Assembly (NCBI GenBank): GCA_963722965.1
Contig: CAVROX010000012.1
Location: 1-57,556, forward strand
DNA length: 57,556 nt
Direction: 5' to 3'
From: DATLSM01 sp963722965
Lineage (GTDB): Bacteria > Actinomycetota > Thermoleophilia > Solirubrobacterales > 70-9
Below are positions 28,507-38,421 of the stretch, one piece after another; the first letter of the stretch is position 1, and each line of letters starts with the position of its first letter. Both the position numbers and the translations under genes were made by a program. Below the pieces are notes generated by a model, which was not told the DNA's origin, did not search any database, and saw nothing but the letters and a program-made list of their open reading frames with translations.

Positions 28507-30818
28507 CTAGGCCACCTGCGTCAATCCTGTATCGGTGTCACGCACGATGTGACCAGTATCGGATGACCCGCCGAGAACCGACTGCGCTGCAAGGGCCAAG
28601 TCGGGCTCGAAATTGAGCAGAGTTTCGAGGTGGCGCTCAGCCCAGGCGATCGCGAGTCCGGGGGGAACAGCCCCCCGTGAGGGGCCGTGCCCCCGGTCGA
28701 GTCGAACCGCCGGTCCTCTTTTGCCCCGGAGCCGGCTGGAAGCGCCCGGATTTTGGGCTGGCGCCCCCGGCTCTGGCAGTGGCGGTTCAGCCCCCGCGGC
28801 GATCGCAGTGCCGAAACGCTCAAACCAGGCGCGCCGGTTGCGCCACTCCACATCGAACTCATTGCATGCTTGGGCGACCCAGGGAGCATGGGCGTCGAGA
28901 GGTGCGAGCGGCACCAAAATGGAAGCGCTTTGGAGGAGCCGGGCCACGCGGCGCACGCGAGTGGCGCCGCCGATGAGCTGGGCGAGTCCATCGAGGTTCT
29001 GCCGGGCCGAGCTGTTCTCGGCAAGATACTCCCGGACCGTCTCGTCGAGCCGCAGGGCGGCTTCGCTCGCCTCCCGTCCGGCCTCCGCGGCCGTGCCTGA
29101 CTCTCCACCTTTCAACAGCGAGGAAATCGTCAGATCGAGATAGCGCGAGGCGAGCACGTAAGTCGCGCCGAGAGCTTCCCGAAGTACCTCACCCGCCCCA
29201 CGCGGTCACAGCAGGAGACCGGTCGCGAGACTGACGGCGCAACCTATCGCGACATCCTCGATCCGCACTACGCCCACCGTCCACCCAACCGGTGCGATCA
29301 GATTGAAGAGAACAACGACAGCGGTGGTGAAGCCCGCCTGCCCGGCGGCAAAGGAGATCGCCCTTGGCGAATAAGCAGCCAGCAAGATGGCAAAGGGGAG
29401 CACCGCCCAGAGAAGGCCAGTCTGGCCCCCGATCGCCAGCACGATGAGCCCGCCAGTGACGATGCCGACCACCGTTCCGGCGATCGCCTCGAGGGCGGTG
29501 GAGCCGGTGGCCAGGGCACTGGAGCGCAGCACCGACATCGTTCCGAGCACTACCCAGAAGCCGTTCTGGGTGTCTGTAACTCGGGCAACGAGGACGGCAA
29601 GGGCGAGCCCGGCCGCTGTGCGCAGGCTATTGCGCAGCCAGACCGATCGCATATCGGAGTGGGAACTCGCAAGGCGGCGGGTGAAGCGCAGGCGGGTCGC
29701 GTCTGGAGCGAGAGACGGGTCGGCCGGCGCGGTGGCGCCAGTGGCCTGCAACGCGTGGCGTCCGATCTGCAGCGCGCCGTACGCGAGCATGCGAAGCCGG
29801 AAGACCTCGTCCAGCTCGGCTGTAGGCACTCCTCGTCGGTTTCGCCGCGTGTAGCCGAGACCTTCGCCAGAAAGGCCCGTCCGATATCGGTGTGGGCTGC
29901 CGCCAGTACCCCGAGCAGTACCCCGAGCTCTTCGCCTCCGTCGCCGGGATCGTCCTCTGACAGTCGCCGTGCGGCGATTTGCAGGGCTGCCGCGACCGTC
30001 GCTTCCACGGCTGCACGCTCGCCGGCGAACCCGGCGCCTGTCGCTGCGGGCGCGGGTTGCTCGCGGGCGATCGGATCGAACGACACGAGGTCATCGACCA
30101 GACGACCGAGCGCTGCCAGCCTGCCGCCAACGCCGCTGGGACGGTGTGGCATGGCCACGAACTCGCGATGGACTCTGCTAACGGCCTGATTGGCGTTGGC
30201 GGCTAGATCGGCCAACTCGTCTGCTGTGGTCCCCCGGATCTCGTGTTTATCCGCCTCTACCGTTGCGACTGCTCTCATTAGATTGGCGAGCGCTCCAACC
30301 GCCTGCGAGGTCCTTTCGCGCAGGCGGTCGGGGGGTCGTCGAGGCCAGAGCAGGAAGGTCGCTGCGATCGAGAAGGCGGCCGCCAGGGCCCAGCCGGCTA
30401 GGCGCGCAGGGATCGCAGCCGGCGCTGCGGGCACCATCGAAGCCAGCACAAAGGCCAGAATTGCTGCTGACTGGGCCGCGGCCGCATACCCGTCGAGGAC
30501 ACCGGCGAACACGATCGTGAAGGCGGTGATCGCCATCGCGCCAACCGCCAGCCAGGTCATCTGCGAGCAGAGCGTCCCGACTGCGATCAAGACCGCGCCG
30601 CCTCCGACCAGCACCAAATAGGCGCAAAGCCGCTGGCGCCAGGAGCCGCCGAAATCGACGAAGACGAGCAGCGCGATAGATCCGAAACCCGCGAAAAGGG
30701 CCATTTCTGCAAGGCCGAGGACTTCCAGTGAGATCGCGAACGCCGCCGGTACGACGATCGCCGCGCGGATAGCGTTCTTTAGCGCAAACTTGCCCGGATC
30801 GGAGATCGCGAGCTTCAT
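28507..30818 (-). pseudogene. FUSC family membrane transporter with in-frame TGA and frameshift
   Basis: An aromatic-acid-exporter-like (FUSC/YccS) protein of about 770 aa if repaired. The N-terminal membrane domain (KNAIRAAIVVPAAFAISLEV, then FLLWPRRPPDRL) and a helical middle are in one frame. After a one-base shift near 29,830 the second FUSC membrane domain follows (WLRNSLRTAAGLALAVLVAR, TGSTALEAIAGTVVGIVTGG). The frame then meets TGA at 29206-29208, in LLL-stop-PRGAGE where the first domain has FLLWPRR; a Trp codon is expected. It continues in frame to the true end at 28507. The start at the ATG of MKLAISDPGKF. Confidence 0.78.
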
Positions 30819-31010
30819 CACCCGACCATACTTGGACCTTTGTCCCCACTGGAGCAATCCCGGGAACGAGACTAGGACCTCCGATCATCGAGCCATACCC
30901 CAAGCATCGCGGAACTGCTCAGTTATGTAGATCTGAATTGCGGCGTCGTCCGATTGGTGAGAAGGTTGCTGTGATGCCCGTTACTCGGCAACGAATGACG
31001 AACAACCAGG

Positions 31011-32027
31011 ATGGTTAGCAGGATGAACCCAGGTCCGCTGAGCGCAGTCAGTCTCGGAAAGACCGACCTGGAGGTCTTCCCGATTGCCTTCGGCACCTGG
31101 CAGCTAGGTGGTGAGTGGGGTGAGTTTGACCAAGACGAGGGGATAGCCGCGATTCGACGCAGCCGCGAACTCGGGGTAAACCTCTTTGACACTGCCCAGG
31201 GATACGGTTTCGGGGCCTCAGAGCGGCTCCTTGGTGTGGCACTGCGAGACGATCTCGACCACCGCCGCGATGAGGTCGTGATCGCAACCAAGGGTGGCCT
31301 GCGGATGACCGACGACGGCCTCATCCGCGACTCGAGCCGAGCCTGGCTTCGCAGCGGGGTCGAGGACAGCTTGAAGGCACTCGGGGTGGATTACATCGAC
31401 CTCTACCAGGTGCACTGGCCCGACCCTGCGGTGCCCTTCAGCGAGACTGCGGCGGCTCTTCAAGAGCTCGCGGACGAAGGGAAGATCCGCCACGCCGGAG
31501 TCTCGAACTTCGACGTGGATCAGATGCAGGAGTTCGCGCGAACACGGCCGGTGGAGACGATGCAGTCCCCATACCACCTATTCCGGCGAGACATCGAGCC
31601 TGAGGTGCTCCCCTACGCACAGGTACAGGACATTGGGGTCCTCGTCTACGGACCACTTTCGCATGGGCTTCTCACTGGAAGCATGAGTGCCGAAACTTCG
31701 TTTGCTGACGACGACTGGCGAAGCGCGAGTCCTGTATTCCATGGCAGTGCCTTCGTTAGGAACCTAGAGGTCGTCGATCAGCTCAAGCGATTCGCCGCCG
31801 ACTCGCTGGGCAGCACAGTCGCCCAGCTCGCTATCGCCTGGACGCTGGCGAATCCGGCGGTGGACGTCGCCATCGTCGGCGCACGGCACCCCGCTCACAT
31901 CCAAGCAAGCCTCGCAGCCGCCGAGCTGAACCTGAGCGGGGCGAACCTTGAGCACATCGAGCAGATCATGGCGGGATCGGCACCCGTCGGAGGGCCTTCG
32001 CCGGAGGCAATGCCATCCGCCGAATAG
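31011..32027 (+). CDS. Aldo/keto reductase
   Basis: A 338-aa NADPH-dependent oxidoreductase of the AKR superfamily, full length. The tetrad is visible: Asp and Tyr in NLFDTAQGYGFGASERLLG, Lys in EVVIATKGGLR and His in LYQVHWPDPAVP. GKIRHAGVSNFDVDQM and VAQLAIAWTLANPAVDVAIV are family blocks near the cofactor site. It resembles the YajO/general-stress AKR branch. Two ATG starts are possible (31011 or 31023). It is followed after 38 nt by a second oxidoreductase on the same strand. Confidence 0.9.
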   Translation: MVSRMNPGPLSAVSLGKTDLEVFPIAFGTWQLGGEWGEFDQDEGIAAIRRSRELGVNLFDTAQGYGFGASERLLGVALRDDLDHRRDEVVIATKGGLRMTDDGLIRDSSRAWLRSGVEDSLKALGVDYIDLYQVHWPDPAVPFSETAAALQELADEGKIRHAGVSNFDVDQMQEFARTRPVETMQSPYHLFRRDIEPEVLPYAQVQDIGVLVYGPLSHGLLTGSMSAETSFADDDWRSASPVFHGSAFVRNLEVVDQLKRFAADSLGSTVAQLAIAWTLANPAVDVAIVGARHPAHIQASLAAAELNLSGANLEHIEQIMAGSAPVGGPSPEAMPSAE

Positions 32028-32065
32028 CCATACAGCCCAAAATCGCGTGAGAAAGGGGTACTGAG

Positions 32066-32977
32066 ATGCCCGCGACTCAAAAGCCACTCCCCTCGATCGG
32101 ATTCGTCGGCCTCGGGCACATGGGTGGCAATATGGCCGCCCGCCTCCTAGCGGCCGGGTACGTGGTCTACGGCGAGGCAAGGAGCAAAGAGCGTGCACAA
32201 CATCTCGTTGACGGAGGCCTGAGGTGGTGCGATACGCCACGCGAGCTCGCCGCGGCGGTGGAGATCGTTTTCACCTCGATTCCCGACGACACCGCGCTCG
32301 AGGATGTGGCAGCCGGGCCCGACGGGATCCTTGCCGGTCTAGAGGGCGGCAAGGTGTGGGTCGACGTAAGCACTGTGAGCCCGCGCGTCAGTCGCGAGGT
32401 GGCCGAGCGCGTACGCAGGAGGGGAGCGCTCATGCTGGACGCGCCTGTCTCTGGGAGCGTCCCCCAGGTGCAGTCGGGGACGCTGACGATCATGGTCGGC
32501 GGTGACGGGCAGGCCTACAACCGCGTCGAGCCGGTGCTCCACGAGCTGGGGACGCCGACGTATGTTGGGAGCAACGGTCAGGGGCTGGTGCTCAAGCTCG
32601 CGGTCAACATTAGCCTCGCCGTACAGATGCTGGCGTTTTCGGAGGGACTCCTTCTCGCCGAGCGCGACGGGGTCGACCCGCAGCTCGCCGCCGAGGTGAT
32701 GAGGACCAGCCCGATTGGCTCGCCGATGCTGAAGGCGCGTGCACCGCTCGTGCTTGACCTCCCAGAGGACGCCTGGTTCGATGTGAGTCTGATGCAAAAG
32801 GACATCCGTCTCGCCCTGGAGACCGGCGACGAGCTGAATGTGCCATTAGCCTCGGCCCGCGTCGCAGAGGAGGCGTTGACCAAGGCAAGCGAACTCGGCT
32901 ACGAGCATCGGGACATCGCGGCGCTATTTCAAACTCTCACGTTGGGGAAAGCCAGCGAAAGCGTCGCTGAGAGCTGA
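32066..32977 (+). CDS. NAD(P)-dependent beta-hydroxyacid dehydrogenase family
   Basis: A 303-aa member of the 3-hydroxyisobutyrate / tartronate-semialdehyde reductase family. The Rossmann motif is GFVGLGHMGGNMAARLL, the substrate loop DAPVSGSVPQVQSG and the catalytic Lys is in NGQGLVLKLAVN. The all-alpha C-terminal domain ends FDVSLMQKDIRLALETGDEL. The exact hydroxyacid cannot be read from sequence. It is probably co-transcribed with the aldo/keto reductase; AAAGGGG precedes the ATG. Confidence 0.9.
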   Translation: MPATQKPLPSIGFVGLGHMGGNMAARLLAAGYVVYGEARSKERAQHLVDGGLRWCDTPRELAAAVEIVFTSIPDDTALEDVAAGPDGILAGLEGGKVWVDVSTVSPRVSREVAERVRRRGALMLDAPVSGSVPQVQSGTLTIMVGGDGQAYNRVEPVLHELGTPTYVGSNGQGLVLKLAVNISLAVQMLAFSEGLLLAERDGVDPQLAAEVMRTSPIGSPMLKARAPLVLDLPEDAWFDVSLMQKDIRLALETGDELNVPLASARVAEEALTKASELGYEHRDIAALFQTLTLGKASESVAES

Positions 32978-33150
32978 GGGACGCCCCAGGTCAATGGCGA
33001 TCTGGCCGATCGAATCGCCTGAGTTCTAGACGAGATGGATCGCCTCAGCACGGAACTTCGGCGGATACGGCGGTCTGGTTCGTGGCACTTTGACTCCCTC
33101 CGGGAGCGCTTTGCTCCCAACTGGTCAAGTGTCCACGAAAGCGGGTCAGG

Positions 33151-33272
33151 CCCACGCGGTGGGCGAGCTATGGCTCGCCCCACCCGGCTTCACACCCGGC
33201 CCTTTTCAGGACCCACGCGGTGGGCGAGCTATGGCTCGCCCCACCCGGCTTCACACCCGGCCCTTTTCAGGA
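33151..33272. repeat. Tandem 61-bp direct repeat, each unit a hairpin
   Basis: Two identical 61-bp units (33151-33211, 33212-33272). Each contains GGGCGAGC-TATG-GCTCGCCC, an 8-bp perfect stem that can extend with a bulge, plus an overlapping alternative stem CCCAC-GCG-GTGGG. The array lies 173 bp after the dehydrogenase gene and 40 bp before the stop of a convergent gene. It may terminate transcription from both sides, or be a REP-like element. Confidence 0.85.
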
Positions 33273-33312
33273 TGACTGCGACGATAGAGGCGCTGTGCTC
33301 TGGCCTGGGGTG

Positions 33313-33597
33313 CTAGGGCTGGGACGTCTCGTAGACCGGGAACTCCTTGATGTCGGGAACTGTCGTAGCTGGCGGGTCAACAGCGGCGACCGCTGGGCTG
33401 ATTCGCTCCTGAGCAAAGCGGTCGAACTGCTCGCGTGAAGCCCAGAAGTCGATAACCCCCCAGCCCCCGTCGATTGGCCCGGAAGCGTGATAGAGCAAGC
33501 CGTCCGGCGGATTGTTGTCGGCGTCAACGCTGGCGCGAATTTGGTCGAACTGATCTTGGTTGATGCCGGCGAGCTTGATCCTGATTCCTACGGTCAT
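33313..33597 (-). CDS. ABM/EthD-like dimeric alpha-beta barrel protein
   Basis: A 94-aa protein starting MTVGIRIKLAGINQDQFDQI. The strand-helix pattern, with GPIDGGWGVIDFWASREQF in the middle, fits small ferredoxin-like monooxygenase or stress-responsive alpha-beta barrel proteins. No catalytic set can be assigned. GAGAGGAA lies 4 nt before the ATG at 33597. The next 390 bp (33,598-33,989) hold no gene or motif that I can support. Confidence 0.65.
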   Translation of the reverse strand: MTVGIRIKLAGINQDQFDQIRASVDADNNPPDGLLYHASGPIDGGWGVIDFWASREQFDRFAQERISPAVAAVDPPATTVPDIKEFPVYETSQP

Positions 33598-33989
33598 AGA
33601 GTTCCTCTCGTGTTGGGGCAACGGAATCTACTCTTATGCCCGAACCTGCCCTGCCAGCGCCCCCCAAAACCGCGAGCCTGGCCAGTGGGTGGATACTCCT
33701 CGCCGGGGAGGCTATTGACCGCCAACAGCAAGCCGCTAAATCCGGCTCCCAACCCCTTCGCAAGCAGGTCAAATGCTTCTGCTGGCACCAATGGGACCCA
33801 GTGCCGGTATAGAGCCGGGCGTCAACCCCACAGTTGCCCATCCTGCCGATCCAATGGAGGGAAGGCGACGCATCCTGGCGTCATCTTCTATTCCTAGAAC
33901 TGGCCCGTAACCGAGTCGGGCGAGCTCGGCACCCCCGTTAGCTGCCCCCTTAGCAAATCAGCGGCAAACCGCTCTGGAATACGGTGGAC

Positions 33990-35021
33990 CTAGAAGAGTT
34001 GATTCTCGCCCGCGAAGATCTCGCTGACCGAGTCATCGGTGAAGATCCGGCGGATTGAGTCGGCGAAGGTGCTCGCGGTAGAGAGCACGGTGATGTTTTC
34101 GGGGGCCCCGGGGCGCAGCGGCACCGTGTCGGTGACGACGATCCGCTCGATTCCCGAGTTCTCGTAGGCGAGGCGCTCGTAGGCGGGGCCGGAAAATACG
34201 CCATGGGTGGCGCAGGCGATCACCCGTGCCGCTCCCTCGTCGAGCACGGTCTGGGCCGCCGCGCACAGCGTCCCCGCGGTGTCGATCATGTCGTCGACCA
34301 GGACGGCGGTGCGGCCCTTAACGTCGCCGACCACGTAGCCGATCTCGGCCACCTGCTGGGCGGGGCGCTCCTTCTCCATCACCGCCCAGTGGGTCCCGAT
34401 GCGGCGGGCGAAATTGCGCGCGGTCTTCACCCGACCGGCGTCGGGGGAGACGATCACCAGCTCGTCGGTGAGGTTTTGGTCGACGAACCACTGGGTCAGC
34501 ATTGGCATCGCTGTCATGTGGTCGACCGGCACGTGGAAGAAACCCTGGACCTGGCCGGCGTGAAGGTCCATGGTCAGCACGCGGTCGACGCCGACCCCCT
34601 CCAGGCACTTGGCGACGATGCGGGCAGAGATCGGCTCGCGGGGGGCCGACTTCTTGTCCTGGCGGGCGTACCCATACCAGGGCATCACCGCGATGATCCG
34701 GTGAGCGGAGGCGCCCTGGGCGGCGTCGATCATCGTCAGCAGCTCCATCAGCGAGTCGTTCGGCGTCATCGCCGTCTGCTCGCTGGCACAAGTGGACTGG
34801 ACGAGGAAGACATCGGCACCGCGGATCGACTCCTCGTAGCGGCAGTAGACCTCACCATTGGCGAAGGTCTTCAGCGTCGCCTGGCCGACGTCAAGGTCGA
34901 GCTTGCCGGCAACCTTGGCGGTCAGCTCCATCGAGCTGCGCCCGCCGAAGATCATCAACCGCTTCGAGTAATCGTACGGGATGGCGGTCGCCGCCTGGGG
35001 ACGCTCCTCGATCGTGCTCAC
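33990..35021 (-). CDS. prs: Ribose-phosphate pyrophosphokinase
   Basis: Makes PRPP from ribose 5-phosphate and ATP; 343 aa. Family motifs: FANGEVYCRYEESIRG (N-terminal ATP-site region), MPWYGYARQDKKSAPREPIS (flexible ATP loop), VLTMDLHAGQVQGFFHVPVD (metal-binding HA) and the PRPP loop AVLVDDMIDTAGTL. The GTG start overlaps the glmU stop (GTGA), the usual glmU-prs coupling linking cell-wall precursor and nucleotide synthesis. It is the last gene of the unit. Confidence 0.95.
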   Translation of the reverse strand: MSTIEERPQAATAIPYDYSKRLMIFGGRSSMELTAKVAGKLDLDVGQATLKTFANGEVYCRYEESIRGADVFLVQSTCASEQTAMTPNDSLMELLTMIDAAQGASAHRIIAVMPWYGYARQDKKSAPREPISARIVAKCLEGVGVDRVLTMDLHAGQVQGFFHVPVDHMTAMPMLTQWFVDQNLTDELVIVSPDAGRVKTARNFARRIGTHWAVMEKERPAQQVAEIGYVVGDVKGRTAVLVDDMIDTAGTLCAAAQTVLDEGAARVIACATHGVFSGPAYERLAYENSGIERIVVTDTVPLRPGAPENITVLSTASTFADSIRRIFTDDSVSEIFAGENQLF

Positions 35022-36400
35022 GTGCTCTGCTCCTCGGTCTTTTGCTTCGCGTAGCCCTCGATGTTGCGTTGGTCGTTCTTGCTCACGGCGAGCGCGCCCT
35101 CGGGCACGTCGTCGATGATCACCGCTCCCGCCCCAGTGTAGGCGCCGTCCCCGACTTCTACCGGGGCGACCAGCATCGTGTCAACGCCGATGCGCACTGC
35201 GCTGCCGATAACCGTGCGGTTCTTGCGGAATCCGTCGTAGTTGGCGGTGATCGTGCCGGCGCCGAGGTTGCTGTCGGGGCCGACCTCGGCGTCCCCGACG
35301 TAGGAAAGATGGGGAACCTTTGCTCCCTCGCCGATCCGCGAGTTCTTGATCTCAACGAAGGAGCCCGCCTTCGCACCGCGTCCAAGGGCGGCAGCGGGTC
35401 GCAGGTAGGCGAAGGGGCCGACCGAGCAGTCATCGAGGACCTCGCACTCGACCAGGTAAGAGTGCGGAACGGTGACCCGCTCGCCGAGCTTGGTGTCAGT
35501 CAGAGTGCTCAGCGGGCCGACCACAGAACCGGCGCCGATCTCGGTGTTGCCGCGCAGGCTGGTGCCCGGCTCGATCCTGGCGTCGGGGGCGATCTCGACC
35601 CCGACCTCGATCCAGGTCGAGGCGGGGTCGACCACGGTGACGCCGGCGAGCATGTGGGCAGAGAGGATGCGGCGCCGTGCCTCGGCCTCGACGGCAGCGA
35701 GGTCACCGCGATCGTTGACTCCCATCGTCACCGCGAGGTCATCGGCGAGGTGGGCGGCAACGGCGTGGCCCGCCTCGCGGAGGGCCGGGAGGACGTCGGG
35801 AAGGTAGTACTCGCCCTGAGCGTTGTCGTTTGAGAGGACGGAGAGGGCACTGGCCAGCGGACCCGCGTCGAAGGCGTAGGTGCCCGCGTTGACCTCGCGG
35901 ATCGCCAGCTGATCGGGGCTGGCTTCGCCCGCCACTTTGACCTCAACCACGCGCTCGACCTCGCCTGAGGGTCCACGAAGGACGCGACCGTAAGCGGCGG
36001 GGTCATCGAGCTCGATCGTCAGCATCGTCGCGGCGGCGGCGGAGGCGGCGTGCGCAGCGAGCAGAGCCGCGATCGTCTCGGTCGAGATCAAAGGCACGTC
36101 ACCGGAGAGGACGAGGACCGTCTCGCTTTCCGCCACCAGGGGCAGCGCCGCGCGGATGGCGCCCCCGGTGCCATCGGCCTCGGGCTGGATGACGGTCTCG
36201 ACGCCCCCTGGCAGGCCGGCGGAGATGTCTCGCCCGGGCGAGACGATCGCGACGATCCTCCCGGCGCCGGCCTCACCGGCGGCGAGGATCGGCCAGGCCG
36301 CCATCGGCCGTCCGCAGATCGGATGCAACATCTTCGGCACCGACGAGCGCATGCGGGTGCCCTCTCCGGCAGCCATGACGAGAACAAGCGGTGAACTCAC
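35018..36400 (-). CDS. glmU: Bifunctional UDP-GlcNAc pyrophosphorylase / GlcN-1-P acetyltransferase
   Basis: A 460-aa enzyme. The N-terminal nucleotidyltransferase domain has LVMAAGEGTRMRS, EADGTGGAIRAAL and VLSGDVPLI. The C-terminal left-handed beta-helix has hexapeptide repeats (IGAGSVVGPLSTLTD, GAKAGSFVEIKNS) and the acetyltransferase site region AGTITANYDGFRKNRTVIGS. It supplies UDP-GlcNAc for peptidoglycan. The start is GTG at 36400, 37 nt after the HdeD-family gene, so the three genes HdeD-glmU-prs may share a transcript. Confidence 0.95.
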   Translation of the reverse strand: MSSPLVLVMAAGEGTRMRSSVPKMLHPICGRPMAAWPILAAGEAGAGRIVAIVSPGRDISAGLPGGVETVIQPEADGTGGAIRAALPLVAESETVLVLSGDVPLISTETIAALLAAHAASAAAATMLTIELDDPAAYGRVLRGPSGEVERVVEVKVAGEASPDQLAIREVNAGTYAFDAGPLASALSVLSNDNAQGEYYLPDVLPALREAGHAVAAHLADDLAVTMGVNDRGDLAAVEAEARRRILSAHMLAGVTVVDPASTWIEVGVEIAPDARIEPGTSLRGNTEIGAGSVVGPLSTLTDTKLGERVTVPHSYLVECEVLDDCSVGPFAYLRPAAALGRGAKAGSFVEIKNSRIGEGAKVPHLSYVGDAEVGPDSNLGAGTITANYDGFRKNRTVIGSAVRIGVDTMLVAPVEVGDGAYTGAGAVIIDDVPEGALAVSKNDQRNIEGYAKQKTEEQST

Positions 36401-36437
36401 CGGGGAATCGTCAGTCGCGCCTCGGCTGCTCCTGCGG

Positions 36438-37013
36438 CTATCTCTGCTCTCGCGCCAGCTCCTTGCCGAGGAGGGCGACGCTGGTCAGGGTCCAGCCGGC
36501 GAAGATCAGGTCGACCCCGACGAGGAGGCCGATCGCCCAGTCGGCGGAGCTGGGGAACTTGGCGAGGACGAGGATGCCGATCAACAGGCCTGCCACACCG
36601 CTGAGGCCGAGCAGACCGGCGTTCCGCTGACCTCGGACCGAAAAGGCGACGGCGATCCGGGTAACACCCATGAAGAGGAAGTAGATGCCGAGGACGAGGG
36701 TGAGGGTGAGGGTGCCGTTATGCGGTTCGATGATCAGCCAGAGGCCGACGATCACGGTCAGCAAGGCCCAGATCAGGCGGAGGACCACGGTCCCGACCGA
36801 GCGGGCAGTGAAGGCCCCGGCGATCTGGAACGCTCCCGCGATCAGCAAGATCCAGCCGATGAAGATCGCCGTCCCGACCGAGGCGAGGGCCGGCACGAGG
36901 ATCGCCACGCAGCCGAGCAGGATCGCCAGTACGCCAACGATCATCAGCCCCTTCCAGCTGCGCGCGAGTCCCTCGCGAACTTCCGGGTCGATCAGGGCTC
37001 TCCCCAACTCCAT
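36438..37013 (-). CDS. HdeD family (DUF308) membrane protein
   Basis: A 191-aa polytopic protein with six hydrophobic segments in the duplicated DUF308 arrangement (LMIVGVLAILLGCVAILVPA; TAIFIGWILLIAGAFQIAGA; GLWLIIEPHNGTLTLTLVLG). In enterobacteria HdeD relates to acid resistance; the role here is unknown. The ribosome site is weak. It may open the glmU-prs unit. Confidence 0.85.
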   Translation of the reverse strand: MELGRALIDPEVREGLARSWKGLMIVGVLAILLGCVAILVPALASVGTAIFIGWILLIAGAFQIAGAFTARSVGTVVLRLIWALLTVIVGLWLIIEPHNGTLTLTLVLGIYFLFMGVTRIAVAFSVRGQRNAGLLGLSGVAGLLIGILVLAKFPSSADWAIGLLVGVDLIFAGWTLTSVALLGKELAREQR

Positions 37014-37082
37014 CCCAAAAAGACCCTAGGCGCCCACTCGGACATCTCAACCCGACTGCCCTGGCGCTATCGTCGCTGGCGG

Positions 37083-37155
37083 TCCGGGGTGGTGTAATCG
37101 GCTAGCACGCCAGGTTTTGGTCCTGGAAGCGGGGGTTCGAGCCCTCCCCCCGGAG
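37083..37155 (+). tRNA. tRNA-Gln (anticodon TTG)
   Basis: The acceptor TCCGGGG pairs with CCCCGGA, the anticodon arm is CCAGG-TTTTGGT-CCTGG and the T-loop is TTCGAGC. It is 73 nt without encoded CCA. It lies between the PucR gene and HdeD on the opposite strand. Confidence 0.95.
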
Positions 37156-37164
37156 CTGAAATAC

Positions 37165-38405
37165 CTACTCCTCCGAGGACCTTGGGACCTTGCCCGCCTC
37201 GGCGCCTGGCTCCATCGCCGGGCCTCGGGGGGAGGCGATGCCGAGCACCCGCATCGCCTTCAGGCCGAGTCCGAGCTTCTCGCGGCCCTCGGTTGCGGAG
37301 ACGTCGTGACCGCACAGCTCCTTGACCCGCTCGAGGCGGTAGCGGATCGTGTGGCGGTGGGTGAAAAGCTGTTTGGCGGTTGCGGCGACGTTGCCGTCGT
37401 TGTCGAGGTAGGCCTCGACGCGTCGCCACCAGCTCGGTCTCGTACTGCTCATCGTAGGCGGAGAGCGGCTCGATCGTCTCGGCGTAGAAGCGCTCCAGCT
37501 CGCGCGGGTCCTCGCTCATGGCCGGCAGCAGCAGCCGGTAGGCGCCGGTGTCCTCGAAGGCGAGCAGGGCTCGGCCCTCGGCCTCGCCGACGTTTACCGC
37601 CAATCGCGCCTCGCTGCCGGAGCGGTAGAGATCCACCGGGTCCCCGGCGCGGCGGCTGCGACCGATCGTCAGGTGGAATCCGGCAAGGCTGTCCGCCAGC
37701 TCCCGGGCCAGGCCGGTGGCGGCGCGGGCGAGCTGCTCATCAGCCGGACGCGGGGACGATTACCGCCACCTCGGCGGCGACTTCGCCTCCCTTGGCGGCG
37801 GCCAGCGCACCGGGGGCCAGTGCCCGCAGCGCCCGCAGCGCCAGGGTCATCACCCGCGACCGCCATTCGCCGGTCTGGGCAGCGCGCGGCGCCGCGCGCA
37901 CGATCAGCACCCCCGCCCCCTGCTCGAGGTCGGCGCCAAGCTCGGCGGCGCGGGCGATGATGTCGCCCCGATCTGTCACCTCACGGTCCAAAACAGCTTC
38001 GACGAAAGCCCCCGCCATCTCCTCGCTCTCCCACTCCGGCGAGCGGGAGCGCTCCAACTCCAGCGCAAGAAGGGTGCTCACCATGCGTGCGATCGCGGGA
38101 TCGGGGGCCTCCGGGGCGCGATAGCGCAGCTCACCGACCGCATTGTCGGCGACCCGCAGCACGACCGAGGTCACGTCCGCCCCCGCCGAGAGCAGCCTCT
38201 GCTCCTGGCTCGGAGATGCCCCCGCCACCGCGAGCACCGCGCTGGAGCGATCGATCAGGACGATGCTGGCGCCGAGCACGCGGGCTGCTGCGCGGGCCAC
38301 CGCGGGCAGCCCGGCACCCTGCTCGACCGCCTCGGCCAGCCGGTCCAAAGGCCCGCTCTCCCCGCCTTTTGCGGGCGTTTTCTGACCTTTTGCGGTCGGG
38401 GACAC
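37165..38405 (-). CDS. PucR family transcriptional regulator (two frameshifts)
   Basis: A repaired length of about 413 aa. The N-terminal part (LDRLAEAVEQGAGLPAVARA, VVLRVADNAVGELRYR) is a GAF-like sensor. The middle GGDEF-like region ends VAVIVPAS, where one extra base at about 37743 shifts the frame. It resumes at DEQLARAATGLARELADSLA. A second extra base near 37435 precedes the C-terminal HTH (VEAYLDNDGNVAATAKQLFT, HRHTIRYRLERVKEL), the PucR signature. Both breaks are single insertions that keep the domain order, so sequence error is likely. The ligand and targets are unknown. Confidence 0.8.
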
Positions 38406-38421
38406 CGACCATTATCCCCGG

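Noticed and set aside
36156..37097. 313-codon frame opposite glmU and HdeD
   Set aside because: Spans two real genes and the spacer between them.
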